Source: Chlorokybus atmophyticus (taxonomy: Eukaryota; Streptophyta; Chlorokybophyceae; Chlorokybales; Chlorokybaceae). From it: a stretch of 62,715 bases of DNA. The position numbers and the translations under genes are program-made. This document shows positions 38,553 through 49,096 of this stretch, one piece after another. The notes under the pieces were generated by a model that saw only the letters and a program-made list of their open reading frames with translations, searched no databases and had not been told where the DNA came from. Location of the stretch: positions 1 to 62,715 of the forward strand of contig RHPI01003020.1 of NCBI GenBank assembly GCA_009103225.1. The letters are read 5' to 3'. The stretch's first letter is position 1. Each line of letters begins with the position of its first letter.

Positions 38553-39189
38553 ACAGTGTTACCCTCATTGCTCGAGTGAGTGCGTTGCATTCTGCACCAG
38601 ATAATGCAGTCTATATCTCGGAACACATCCCTGTGCATTCGTTATTACTGTCATTACATAGTGCGCACACAAGCACTAGTGTGGTGAGAGGTAGCGGCAT
38701 CAAGACAGGCAGTAGAGCACAAACACTCTACCTTGCATACACTTTCACCTTTGGACTAGCTGTATGTGCAAGCCCACCCCGTTCTCTCCAATAGTCGAGG
38801 GTGACCTCAGCAGCTAGAGCCCAACCTCCAACCTCACCTACGAGCGGACCCGCAACGGGAGCAACGATCGTAGCAGCAGAGGCTCACGTTCTGTCTCCGA
38901 CTTTACTTCCTTCCTGTACACTCCACGGGATTGAGCTTCCCAACTCTTGTCTAATAGTAATGACTACGAGAGGCAGTCTTCCAGCTCAACCACGTCCCTG
39001 CGCTTCTCCGGACGTGCTGGCACTCCCTCCGAGGCGAGTCGCTGGACGCATTCATCATCAAAGTTCCACTCTAAGATGCAACAGCAGGCGCTGAAAAACA
39101 AAAACTGGTCAGATGAGATCGCTTTTCACATTAATGCTTAGTATCTAGACCATGAAGCACGAACGTCTGGAAGTCTGCTGCTGAACTGC
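38553..39189. other. Unassigned sequence before the Gypsy-like gag
   Basis: No domain recognised. The 5' LTR of the Gypsy-like element E should be here or further left. I compared this stretch by eye with the sequence after the PHD finger (53575 onward) and found no matching terminal repeat. Confidence 0.35.
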
Positions 39190-39372
39190 ATCGGGTTGAT
39201 GGCTATGGCGAGCTTGCCAGCATCAGAGCATCTGCGTCACTGCACTGTCCAGCAGCCGTCTTTGCACCTGCCACTACCGCTGCAGTCACCGGTTTGTCCA
39301 TAGCGGCAGCCACCGATGGAGCAGAGGAGGAGGAACCTGAGTTGGTGATCGTCACCCTGACCCCTGCAGAGA

Positions 39373-40385
39373 TTGAGATCAGAACGGCCGCGACGGGCCC
39401 GAATCCTAGACCGTTTTGCTGCCATCCTTGAAGAACAACGAACTGCAGGCGTTGAGGTGGGCACACCCCTAATTGTAGCAACGCCTGGCTCTCATGCGGG
39501 AGGCAATGCTTTCACCCTCGGGTCAGTTGCACTGCGCGCACCAGCCATCATTGTAGGTGCTACCATCTCTAACTCTCCACTCAAGGATCTATACGCTGCA
39601 CTTCGTCGCACCTGCCCACTGCAGACCACTAGCAAAGTGGAGGAGTTGAGGCGGTTCCAACGCAAGCCCAATGAGGACCCTCTACGCCTGTACTCAAGAC
39701 TAGAAGGTCTGTTGAAGGACATTGACTACAAGATCGTCAGCAATGAATGGCTGCTGCGGTGGTATATGTCAATAAGTTGGATGCCACCATGAGCGAGTCA
39801 ACGCGCCTGACCCTGAACTACAGCAGGCCCCTTGGCTACACGCTTAAGAAAGCTTTTGAGACTGCACAAGCCATCCATAAGTGCTTGGTGTATGGGAAGG
39901 CAGTGTTGGACACCAACCGCAGCGCCTCACGGCCTGTAGCTAGCACAACTGTCGAGCCTCCTCGCCGCAAACGTGACCGGGACGCTCCACCAGCACGCGA
40001 CGAAGGGAAACGGTCAGCGCATACTGCTTTGCCTACCCCTGCGCTATGTCATCGCTGTGGACGGCATGAGCACTACAAAAAGGAGTGCACCAAAGAGTAC
40101 TCAACTCTGATCTGCGACTACTGTCACAAGACAGGCCACTTGGAATCAGTCTGCTGGCTTAAGTTCCCTGAGTTGAGACCCGTTAATAGCTACAACAGCA
40201 ACAACTCTGGCGGCCACAACGGCAACAACTCTGGTGGCTACAACAGCAACAACACTGGCGGCCACAACGGCAGCAAATCTGGTGGCTACAACAGCAATTA
40301 CACCGGAGGCCATAACAACACCAACAACTACGCCAATGCTCGCAAGGAAGAGCAAGGCTACATGGGGAAGAATCGCCCTCCTTAG
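39373..40385 (+). pseudogene. Element E gag with two zinc knuckles
   Basis: Two overlapping frames (39373-39792, 39747-40385) joined by one frameshift. The first has a capsid-like stretch (PLKDLYAALRRTCPLQTTS, then VEELRRFQRKPNEDPLRLYS). The second ends with two C-x2-C-x4-H-x4-C knuckles, CHRCGRHEHYKKEC and CDYCHKTGHLESVC, followed by an Asn/Gly/His-rich repeat tail (units like NNSGGYNSN and NNTGGHNGS). Zinc knuckles bind the element RNA for packaging. Two knuckles are more usual in retroviral and some Gypsy gags than in Copia. Confidence 0.8.
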
Positions 40386-42203
40386 TGCAAGGGATTGGAA
40401 GGACATCCGCGCGCTGCTGCTGTTGCCGCCAAGGCTCCAGCCAACCCGCCAGCGGATGACCATATGGCTGCCCTCATGGCGCATATGACATGCTTGGAGG
40501 AAGACAAGAAGCAGGACTACCGCGCCTGTTACTCTGCCTGATGGGCACTGATGGCTCCAAAGCACACGAGAGACACCAACACTCCGTCGCATATTTGACC
40601 ATCTCGACGAGTTCGAGTAAAAACCGCAACATTGTCAGCAGCTACCTCTTTTGAAGCCACCAGTGGTGCTGCACCAGCAGCAACAGTTGCACCGGCTACG
40701 ACGACTCCATCAACATCAGCAGCAACTGCTTCAATTTTACCAGTTGATGGGTTTTTAAAAAAAAGAAAAAAAAAATCACCGGCTGGTACACCAGTGAGCA
40801 TCGTAACGCCGACACTGGTTAGCACGCAGGCAACAGCCACTGCTGTCATCAACCCTACAGCAGTAGGTCGCACCGGTCCCGATCCAACTGTAGGACCACC
40901 TGTGTCAGCATGCGTTGAGACCACTCGCGCGCCATTGAGCGGCCCTCTCGACACCACCGGCAATGCCATCGTCGAGCCTGCTGCCACTGCAGCGACATGC
41001 GCAGCTATTTTGCCCGCCCTCGACGTCACTCAAGCTGTCCCTCGAGGTCAGCAAGGTAAGCGTGCTTGGGAGACCATCATGCGTGGAGCAGATCCCACTA
41101 CCATTGCTTCTGGGCGCAGAGGGGGAGCGCACAACACGCGTTAAACGCAGTAATCGAGTCTTCCCACTGCCTGATTGTCACATGCTGCCAGAACAAACTC
41201 AACGGCAAATGGAGGATGAAATTCTCGACGGCACGGCGCCTCTTATGCGAGATCTTGTCTTTGTAGTCAAAACACCTGTTGTACTGGAGTTGGCACTACA
41301 GCTGTTCTGGACTCTGCACAACGACATGCAGACGGCGCCACGCCAACCTGCAGCAGTCCGTCATGAACCCTTTAAGCGCAGCCCACTGGACACGTATTGA
41401 GACCGGCAACCCAGCGTATAGCAGCACATTGTTGATGCAGCCGACATGCCTCTGGGTGACAACAAAGCACTGAGGCCCCTCAATACCGTTCGACTTCATG
41501 AGCGCTACACCGCGCTAAAACAGGTGTTTACCTGGCGACAGGATCAAGCGGCAGCGATTGACGCAAGAGCGCACGCCCTTGCCAATGCTCGCGCTGACAT
41601 TCTTTAACCCACAGTCGCTGGCCCATCATCCAGTACGACACCTCTCGTCGGTGGGCCCTTCATTAACCACATGAGGGCGCTGGCCCAACAAACCAGGGGG
41701 GTGATCGCCCCGCTGCTACCCGCCTTGTTGGAAGACTTGCCTAACGATTAACGGGATCCAGGGAGAGGCTACCTCACACCGCAAAGGTGGACACAACGAG
41801 ATGGAGCAGGTTCAATCGGGGAACAGCAACTTCGCACTGCCCTATTGCGACAAGCAACCATGCTGCACCGACAAGAAGACATTGGCCTGAGACGGGTGTT
41901 GGGGATGCGAGAAGGTGGTCATGCAGCTCGAGCAAGACTAGTGACTTGGCTAGTCACCAATCACCCCGCAGTCCCCCTGTTCGCCTTCGGCACCGGATTG
42001 TTCTGGTTGGACGCCTTCCTGCGCTCGCTACGGCAAGCCTATGACGAGGTTGCCTTGGCAGCCACTAACACCTTAAAAGGAGTCCAAGAGGCCATACTGG
42101 AGTTGTTAGGGGTGGAAGCAGCATGGCAACGCAGACGCATCGCAGCTGCTTGAGAGCAGCATGTCCAACAGCCAGAGATTTACCTCACTGTGCGGGCGCG
42201 AGC
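40386..42203 (+). pseudogene. Element E unassigned segment between gag and protease
   Basis: Several frames of moderate length: 40632-41144 is Ala/Thr/Pro-rich with a Lys-rich patch (KKRKKKSPAG). About 41160-41400 has CHMLPEQTQRQMEDEILDGT. 41845-42153 has LRRVLGMREGGHAARARLV, then WLDAFLRSLRQAYDEVAL, ending EAAWQRRRIAAA. The segment resumes after Copia D (44252 onward, WEAYMAGISRVPTITHDIRAR) and runs to the protease. No domain recognised. The basic patch could act in nuclear import, but that is only a guess. It may be the rest of an enlarged gag or an extra open reading frame. Confidence 0.4.
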
Positions 42204-42658
42204 TGTTAAAGGTATTACATGGGTGATGCTTGTATCCGGTCAGCTTGCCCTTCATACAGAAGTCGAGGGTCGAAGGTACCATGAAGAAGCGCGTGGACTC
42301 TAGAATTAGCAAGTCGGTCGAGTCATGACGGACTCTGGACCAGGCTGCTTGGTAGAGCCTTGGGAGAAATCGCGTAGCTTCGTGGACACGTAAGCTTAGC
42401 AGGCGTGGCTTAGCTTGCTGGAAAGCTAGTTGTGAGCTAGACAGCGTAGCTTACAGAACAGCAATCGGCGGAGTATAGCGCACGCGATGCTTGCCAATGT
42501 AGACGTGTGTAGGGACTGGCGGGGTATAAAGCCCAGACTTGTTGCAATGAAGATAAGAGGTCACGATGTAGCATGTGTGCGGATGCTATGGCGGCAGTAG
42601 CAGTCGTGCTCTTGTATTGATGTTGTTGGCGTGTCATTTGCACGTGTGTATGTCAACA
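42204..42658 (+). repeat. Copia D 5' LTR
   Basis: Starts TGTTAAAGGTATTACATG, ends TGTCAACA. Contains GGCGGGGTATAAAGCCC (about 42518), a good TATA-type core promoter position for transcription starting in the LTR. Confidence 0.93.
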
Positions 42659-42672
42659 GGTTATGGGCCCAC
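42659..42672 (+). other. Primer binding site, Copia D (anticodon-arm type)
   Basis: GGTTATGGGCCCAC directly after the LTR, identical to that of element A. Confidence 0.85.
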
Positions 42673-42791
42673 ACATGCTTGTGTAGGTTGATGGAGTGTG
42701 TTACAATTATATGTGTAGCTGTAGTTGCTTTGTGGTAGTGTGGGGTTGTGAGGTCTGCGAGCAGAGAGGGCAACCAACCAAGGCCACCACC

Positions 42792-42935
42792 ATGGACGGC
42801 TCGAAGATCGCGATTGGACTACTGGACGTTGACAACTACAACACTTGGAGTGTAAAGATGGAGCTACTACTGGCCCACAAGGAGATGCGAAAGTACATGG
42901 ACCAAGAAGAGGAGATAATGGAGATCTTCTGGTGA
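42792..42935 (+). CDS. Short gag N-terminal peptide of Copia D
   Basis: The ATG has an excellent context (accaccATGG) and encodes 47 residues: MDGSKIAIGLLDVDNYNTW, then SVKMELLLAHKEMRKYMD and an acidic end. It aligns with the gag start of element A (LNTDDYNTW, ALLIHKKVWKYVD). It stops at TGA 42933-42935, before any of the gag core. The family role would be capsid formation. A peptide this short cannot do that, so retention of the start region may reflect packaging or translation signals, or mere descent. Confidence 0.55.
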   Translation: MDGSKIAIGLLDVDNYNTWSVKMELLLAHKEMRKYMDQEEEIMEIFW

Positions 42936-43790
42936 CTGAAGAAGAGTACGTGAAGTACTTGGAAGAGGAAGCGTTCTTGATACGTGGGAGCTAAAGATGT
43001 CAGCTCGTGTTGCTGAGAGTGCGAGGAATACTTGGTGAAGCGTGGTGAAGCGCTTTAAGGAATGCGAGAGGCAACCCGTGGTAAGCACATTGATGTGCTT
43101 GGTGGAAGGAAGGAGAGCAGATGGCAACCCTTAAGGTCGAGCACGGTGGAGTGTTTGATGGACCTTCCGAAAAGGGGAGCGAGGGCAGTCCTTGAGGAAG
43201 CACGGTAAAGTGCTTGGTACTTTGGTTGAAGCATGTGGAGTGCTTGGCTGAAGGTGCATGCGAGGAAGCGTGATGAGCATCCTGGAAGCGTGATCACTTG
43301 GCTGGACATGGAGCATCCTGGAGGCGTGAAGCTTGGAGGCTATACGCAGAAGCATGTTGACATGGACATGAAGATGGCCATGGTGTGTGCAAGGTTGCTG
43401 CATTGACAAGGGTGGTTGAGGATGGAGTTGCAAGATACCACAAGGTCATGAGCAACAAAGAGGCACAAGTAGGTTGCGATTGCGGAGTCCGTGGGAGCTG
43501 CAAGTGGTGGAAAGCAAGTTGACTAGAGGAGTCATAGGCTGATACCGAAGGCGGAGGCACTGTCAACAAGGACAGATGCAGCGGGTGCATGAAGGCAACA
43601 TGTATGTACAGCAAGGAGCAAGGTTGGTGGTCAACCATGAGGCTCGAGTTGCTGTGGAAGTGAATGACTACAAGGTCATCCATGTGAAGCATGGAGGCGT
43701 GAGAAAGAAGGTGAAGGCTTGCGTGAAAGCAAGCGATGTGCGTGAGTAATGGAGGCGCTTATGTTGAAGGACAAGCTGCCCACGTGGGAG

Positions 43791-44246
43791 TGTTGAAGGT
43801 ATTACATGGGTGATGCTTGTATCCGGTCAGCTTGCCCTTTATACAGGAGTCGAGGGTCGAAGGTACCAGGAAGAAGCGCGTGGACTCCAGACTAGCAAGA
43901 CGGTCAAGTCATGACGGACTCCGGACCAGGCTGCTTGGTAGAGCCTTGGGAGAAATCACGTAGCTTCATGGATACGTAAGCTTAGCAGGCGTGGCTTAGC
44001 TTGCTGGAAAGCTCTGATTGTGAGCTAGATAGCGTGGCTTACAGAACAGCAATCGGCGGAGTATAGCGCACGCGGTGCTTGCCAATGTAGACGTGTGTAG
44101 AGACTAGCGGGGTATAAAGCCCAGACTTGTTGCAATGAAGATAAGAGGTCACGATGTAGCATGTGTGCGGATGCTATGGCGGCAGTAGCAGTCATGCTCT
44201 TGGGCTGATGTTGTTGGCGTGTCACTTGCACGTGTGTATGTTAACA
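43791..44246 (+). repeat. Copia D 3' LTR
   Basis: Starts TGTTGAAGGTATTACATG directly after cacgtgggag (a short purine tract) and ends TATGTTAACA, followed by the duplication CGAGC. Confidence 0.93.
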
Positions 44247-44745
44247 CGAGCAACAACGGTGCTGGAGGTCGGAGTGGTCAATGGCAGATGGGAAGCCTAC
44301 ATGGCAGGGATCTCAAGGGTTCCCACCATCACCCACGACATAAGAGCGCGGCTCCTGCGCGCAGTGTATTCACAGCCCATGCCTCAGAATGACTGTTGGA
44401 GTGACGTGGTCAACAGCCCAACAGCCACATGGGAAGATACACTGGTCAGGGAGGCAGCTCATGCAGTACGCTAAACTTATGTGGAAAAGCAGGCTGCACG
44501 GGAGGCGCGCCCACAAACACCTGGTTCTCCAGGGTTTACCCAACAGCCACTGGCTACTCCGCCAGAAATAACCCCAGCCACACAGAGGCGCAATCCCCCT
44601 TGCGCCACAACCTGGGCATCCACAGGCAGCACCGCTAGCACCTAGGCCACAGCGTGTTTATCAACGGCCAAGACAAGGACGGTTTGGGCCAGACCGCGGT
44701 CAAAGAGGTTCTCACGACCTAGCTGGTCGAGGGGCGCTTGCCGCA

Positions 44746-45414
44746 TTGTGCTCGATACCACCGGAAGAGACTGCAGCAGCAGTCACCCCACGCACATGCT
44801 ATCGACGATTCAAGCGGCTGCGCATCCACGCGAACGCAGCCATTATCGCCAACCAAGGCAAGCATGTTACTATTAATGGACGAGCACCCAAGCGGGTGAT
44901 GCTAGACTCTGGAGCCCAGCCTGTCATCATCAAATGTTACCTCGCACGTGACCTTAGCATCACCAGCGCTGAGCTAATATCGTGCCCATACGTGCTCGAC
45001 ACAGCAACTGGCACCAGTAACCAGGTGATTGGCATCACCAAGCAAGCCCTCTGCATTCGCTTGACAGGAGTGCACCCGTCCCACAGCACCAAGGTCATAC
45101 AGGAGTGTGTGGTCACCGACGCAGGATCCTTCGACCTGTTGTTGGGACGAGACTTTAACTTCCCTGTTGGTATGGGGCTGGACTGCTGGACAGAGAAGGC
45201 GTGGTTTTGTCCTCATTGGGATCAGGAGGATGGAGAGGTTCAAGTATATTTGCCTCTCGAGCTGGTGGCTCGCGCTCGCTCCCATCGGAGGTTACCTGCA
45301 ACAGCCACCAATAGGTTGTTGTCGTCAACTACTAACAGGTCAACTGCGACAGCCACCCACAGGTTGAGTTCGACAACCATACAGATCATCTGCGATGGTC
45401 ACCCACAACTCTAA
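44746..45414 (+). pseudogene. Element E aspartic protease (retropepsin-like)
   Basis: Frame reads IANQGKHVTINGRAPKRVM, then LDSGAQPVIIK (active-site D-S-G at about 44911), a flap-like stretch, and SFDLLLGRDFNFPVGMGLD near the end, the second conserved motif of Gypsy proteases (ILGxD-like). The frame ends in a Thr/Ser-rich low-complexity tail with repeats of ATATNRL and STTNR type. It would cleave the element's polyprotein. It is followed after one frameshift by the methyltransferase domain, so both were probably one polyprotein. Confidence 0.8.
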
Positions 45415-45466
45415 CCAAGACTCACCTATCCCATACGACGAGTCTCAGAAAAATGCCACCGAATAA

Positions 45467-46001
45467 GTGGCCCACCAGAAACCAGCACAACGCCGCTGGC
45501 GCGCACAGATGGTCGCACATCAACTACTGACCAGACCACGGCTCACATCATGGTTCCCTCTCTACAAGGACCAAGTTGCGGTCCAGGAGCAACACCAGGT
45601 GGCTACTGGAATAGTGGAGTTTCACGAATTTCGTCGACAACAAGGCATCATCGTGTTGAAAGTACTTGGAGGAATAAGTAGTGGCCTCGCCGCTGTCCTC
45701 AACACCGGCGTGACGGTCACCAAGTACTTCTACTGTGACCCTGATCCACACGCACAAATTGCCCTGGGCCACCACCTGCGCCACCTACACAAATGCTACC
45801 CGCAGCGACTGCCGCTGTCGGCACTGCAAGGCAGTCTGAAGGCACTGCTACAAGACACTCATATTATCACTACCAATCACCTCCTGGCGGTGGGCAACAT
45901 CGACCTACTTATAGCAGGATGGGAGTGTCAAGGACACTCAAGAGCAGGCAGCGGCCAAGGACTCGCTGATCCTCGCTCACGATTGTTTTAGGAACTGATG
46001 C
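45467..46001 (+). pseudogene. Cytosine-5 DNA methyltransferase domain in Gypsy-like element E, truncated
   Basis: The frame 45467-45991 carries the first half of a C5-methyltransferase. Motif I is IVLKVLGGISSGLAAVLNTG, like the S-adenosylmethionine loop FDGIGTGL. A motif II-like KYFYCDPDPHAQIALGHHL follows. Then comes IDLLIAGWECQGHSRAGSG, then GLADPRSRLF, matching motif IV (GGSPCQGFSRAG...DPRS-LF) with the catalytic Cys codon at 45926-45928. Pro before Cys is Glu, which is unusual. A TAG (45989) stands where Trp or Phe is expected, after which ELML continues into Copia C at 46002. Motifs VI-X are missing. The family transfers a methyl group to cytosine in DNA. Retrotransposons that captured such enzymes are reported from dinoflagellates and the charophyte Klebsormidium. 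A chance match is unlikely given two ordered motifs with correct spacing. Confidence 0.85.
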
Positions 46002-46308
46002 TGTTAATTAGAGATGCTGCATGCAACCATGCACAACAAGCATACACAGCACAGTGGTAAGAGCAGAGCTACACCGCCAGCAAAGTGACCAGAGAAGTGG
46101 ACTCACTCAATAACCCGCGGCCTGTCGGCTCTGGGCCCTCAGTCTGGGTCTTACCAAAGATCAGACAAGACTGTACCAGTCCTAACTGCCTGCAACCTAC
46201 ACATACAACTACAGTCTACGAGTAGCTTATCAAGTACCAGCTTAATAAGCTACAATCGGGCTAGCTAAGCTGACTGGATTATAGCATATAAGTGTTATAA
46301 TTCTAGCA
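46002..46308 (-). repeat. Copia C 3' LTR
   Basis: On the plus strand it starts TGTTAATTAGAGATGCTGC and ends TTCTAGCA. Collinear with 51184-51488 (shared gtcggctctgggccctcag, gtaccagtcctaactgcctg). Confidence 0.85.
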
Positions 46309-48300
46309 GTTTTCTAAGCCACAATGCCTTTTTCGACGCTGCTGCAGAGGCCATGTACTGTTCTTGTAGTGGAAGCTGCCACTGTCGGTTGCAGCTTACT
46401 GTTCCAGTTAACCACTCCACCATTCAGCTTGAAGACATATCCAGTGGTTGACCTTCTGGTATCTAGGTCACCAGCATAATCCGCATCACAGTAGCCTTGC
46501 AACTCTTGGTTGCCCCGCCCATACTGGATGCCAAGTGTTGCTGTCCTTGACAAGTAGCGTAATACTCCTTTTGCTGCCAGCCAATGCTGCATTGTTGGAG
46601 CAGACATGTACCTTGCCAATTGTCCCACAGCATGTGCAATGTCGGGCCGAGACGCTATGGACAGGTAGAGAAGGCTCCCCATAAGCTCGCAGTAGGGATG
46701 CTTTGCCTTGTCCAGCTCTTCATTACTGTCCAGTGCTCTCACCAACTGAACTCCCACGCTCAGTGGCACCTTTCTGACAATTGCGTTGTCAAGACCAAAC
46801 TTTGTCACCAACTGCTTCACCGCTTGCTCTTGCGAAATGGTGATGGTTCCAGCAGCTCTTGTTCTAGCGACAACCATACTCAAGAAGTATGTTGTCTCGC
46901 CCAAAACTCTGCACTCAAACACAGCCTGCAGCTTGGTCTTCACTCGCTGCACCCCTGACATTCCTGACGCTGCAATCAGAATGTCGTCCACATACACTAA
47001 CAGCCACACTTGCTTGCTCTCGTGGTAAAACAAGCTCGGATCTGCCAAACTTGCAGTAAACCCCTGCTTCGAGAGCTCCTTGCTCAGTTTTGCACGCCAC
47101 ACCCGTGGTGCCTGCTTCAAGCCATGCAATGCCTTCGCCAATCTGCATGTTGTACCAGGTGTTGAGATTCGGACACTACTGACCATGCATGGAGTTGGTG
47201 CAAGCACAAGTACACACACTCTACCAGAGCATACACACAAGGCTGATCCAAAAGGCTTTCTAAGGATTACAACAAAGTCACACCGCGGGCTTTTATACCC
47301 GCCAGTTCTGCACCTGTCTACTCTAGAAGCCACCACGACTTCTACACTCAACCAATTCCTGCGCTCTAAGTTGCACCACGTAGCTACTTTCAAGAGCTTT
47401 CCAACAAGCTATGACACACGCCATACAATGACGTAACCACCGAGCTACAACGTTTCTTCTACAGCGCCTGGAAGTCTCCGGACTCCGGACTCGACTCCGC
47501 GCCTGGAACCTTCTCGACTGAAGTCCTCGCCTGGATCTTTCTCGACTGGAACCTTCTCGCGCCTGAATCTTCTCGCGGCTACTCTTATCCACAGGGCAAG
47601 CTGACCGGATACAAGAATATCCTCAACACCAGGTGGCCCCTCCTGATACCCTCTTGGTTGCTGAATGTAGATTCTCTCTTCCAGCTCCCCATACAAAAAT
47701 GCCGTCTTGACATCCCAAGTGATGGAACTCAAGGTTGTCTGCTGACACAACTGCCACCATAGCTCTGAAGGTTGCCAACTTCCCCGCCGGTGCAAACACC
47801 TTATTGAAGTCAACTCCTTCTTGCTGCAGAAACCCTTTGGCAACCAATCTGGCCTTGTACCATTTGATATTACCATTGCGGTCCCTCTTCACCTTAAACA
47901 CCCACTTGACAGGATTAGGCTTGACCCCTGCAGGTGAAACTTTCATTTCCTATGTTGCATTGGCATGCAGCGAGGCTATCTTCTCATCCATTGCCTGACG
48001 CCAACTGTCTGCATCAGTCGTCAGGAGTGCTTCTTCATATGTCGCTGACTCCACACTCTGTGAATCTGAGCCCGCCATATAGCCAAACTCCTTATGGAAA
48101 TGAACAGGACCCTTCCTGTCGTGCCCAGGATAATGCCCCCTACCTTGCTGTTGGTTTTGCTGCTGCTGATGACTCCTCTCAGCTCTGCGCGCAGCGCTGC
48201 TTACTTTCTTAGAGCTGAGCTCCCTTTCTAAATCAGCGCTGCTCACTGTCCACCAAATATAAAACAGCTGAACTAGACTCTGGCTGTTGTTGATCATCAT
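46309..48300 (-). pseudogene. Copia C reverse transcriptase and RNase H (split by a solo LTR)
   Basis: Minus strand. The reverse transcriptase start is at 47946-47634: NPVKWVFKVKRDRNGNIKWY, then KARLVAKGFLQQEGVDFNKV. The solo LTR (47160-47628) interrupts. Then 47154-46309: LAKALHGLKQAPRVWRAKLS, the catalytic YVDD in LLVYVDDILIAAS, FLSMVVARTRAAG, RPDIAHAVGQLARYMS, and RNase H GYCDADYAGDLDTRRSTTGY. After a frameshift it reads MASAAASKKALWLRKLL and meets the 3' LTR at once. The usual RNase H tail (HINVMHHF..., ADxMTKxL), seen in elements A and B, is absent, so the 3' coding end and polypurine tract were lost. The reverse transcriptase core is otherwise well kept. Confidence 0.85.
47160..47628 (-). 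mobile_element. Solo LTR inside Copia C
   Basis: 469 bp from TGTTGAGATTCGGACAC to AATATCCTCAACA (plus strand), with the perfect duplication CCAGG at 47155-47159 and 47629-47633. Read on the minus strand it begins TGTTGAGGATATTCTTG, close to the solo LTR at 18766-19190 and sharing CCGGTCAGCTTGCCC with element D. The complement of gggcttttatacccgcc (about 47287-47303) gives the same GGCGGGTATAAAA promoter-like block. It explains why the reverse transcriptase frame is broken here. Confidence 0.92.
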
Positions 48301-48364
48301 CAGTGTCTTTATCTTCTGATGAATCGCTATTACTAATCTCCTGCAGCTGCCGTGCTCCCACGGC

Positions 48365-49091
48365 TTAATGGAATACAACTTTTCTGCTGATCACAATCTT
48401 CTGTGTATCCTCCAGCAGCACCTTATAAGCGTTAGAGTCTGGCTCATAGCTAACGAAGACACCTTCCTTGCTGACCGGGTCTAGCTTCTTCCTTTGCTGC
48501 TTGGGTGTCAACACATATGCAGTGCAGCCAAACACTCGCATGTTGCTAACGTCTGGAGCCTTTAAGAAGAACAGCTCCCACGGAGTCTTCGCTTGAGCAC
48601 GCACTGGCAATCTATTCTTGATATAGTTGGCTGTCAAGACCGCTTCTGCCCACCAGCAGTACTCAAACTTTGCATTACTCATCATGGCCCTCACTCTTTC
48701 CATCAAAGTCAAGATTTAGCCTCTCTGCTGCACCATTCTGCTGCGGTGTGCACTGGGCGTTTGTCTGATGCACAATGCCTTGTGAAGACCAGAATGCAGC
48801 TCCTTGATCAGGTACTCCCCTCCTCTGTCACATCTGACTGTGTTCACAGATTTACCAGACACATTCTTCAACCACAGTTCAACCACCTCTTTCACCACAG
48901 CTGGGACATCTGACTTGAGCTTTACAGGACGCACCAATAACAGCTTGGAGAAGTCATTAAGGAAGGTGACAATGTAGGATGCTCCCCCCTTTGATGGCTC
49001 TGGTAACGGACCACACACATCTGTGTGCACCGACTGTCCAACATGCTCGCTGACGCTCTCGGACTTATGAAAAAGTTGCCTATGCATCTTG
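48365..49091 (-). pseudogene. Copia C integrase
   Basis: Minus strand 49087-48716 reads KMHRQLFHKSESVSEHVGQS, HTDVCGPLPEPSKGG, FLNDFSKLLLVRPVKLKSD and VRCDRGGEYLIKELH, the catalytic core. 48712-48365 continues MERVRAMMSNAKFEYCWWAE, TANYIKNRLPV, KTPWELF and VFGCTAYVLTPKQQ, the usual Copia integrase C-terminal region. A frameshift near 48715 separates them. The zinc-binding part upstream is cut by the fold-back element at 49097-49628. Confidence 0.85.
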
Positions 49092-49096
49092 GACAG

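Larger units (their letters stand above)
42204..44246 (+). mobile_element. Copia element D, non-autonomous
   Basis: 2043 bp with two LTRs of about 455 bp (42204-42658, 43791-44246), a primer site and a 1.1-kb interior that encodes only the start of gag. The target duplication CGAGC is perfect (42199-42203 and 44247-44251). The LTRs differ at about 25 sites by eye, nearly all transitions. The interior has no protease, integrase or reverse transcriptase. It is made largely of imperfect gaagc(g/a)tgg-type units. It must have been mobilised by proteins of a related full-length element; its LTRs share blocks with A and with the two solo LTRs. Confidence 0.93.

Noticed and set aside
43000-43692. 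His/Ser/Pro-rich minus-strand frames inside Copia D
   Set aside because: Read from imperfect gaagcgtgg-type repeats; no domain, and opposite to the element's transcription.
47323-47592. Arg/Ser-rich minus-strand frame
   Set aside because: Lies within the solo LTR at 47160-47628.
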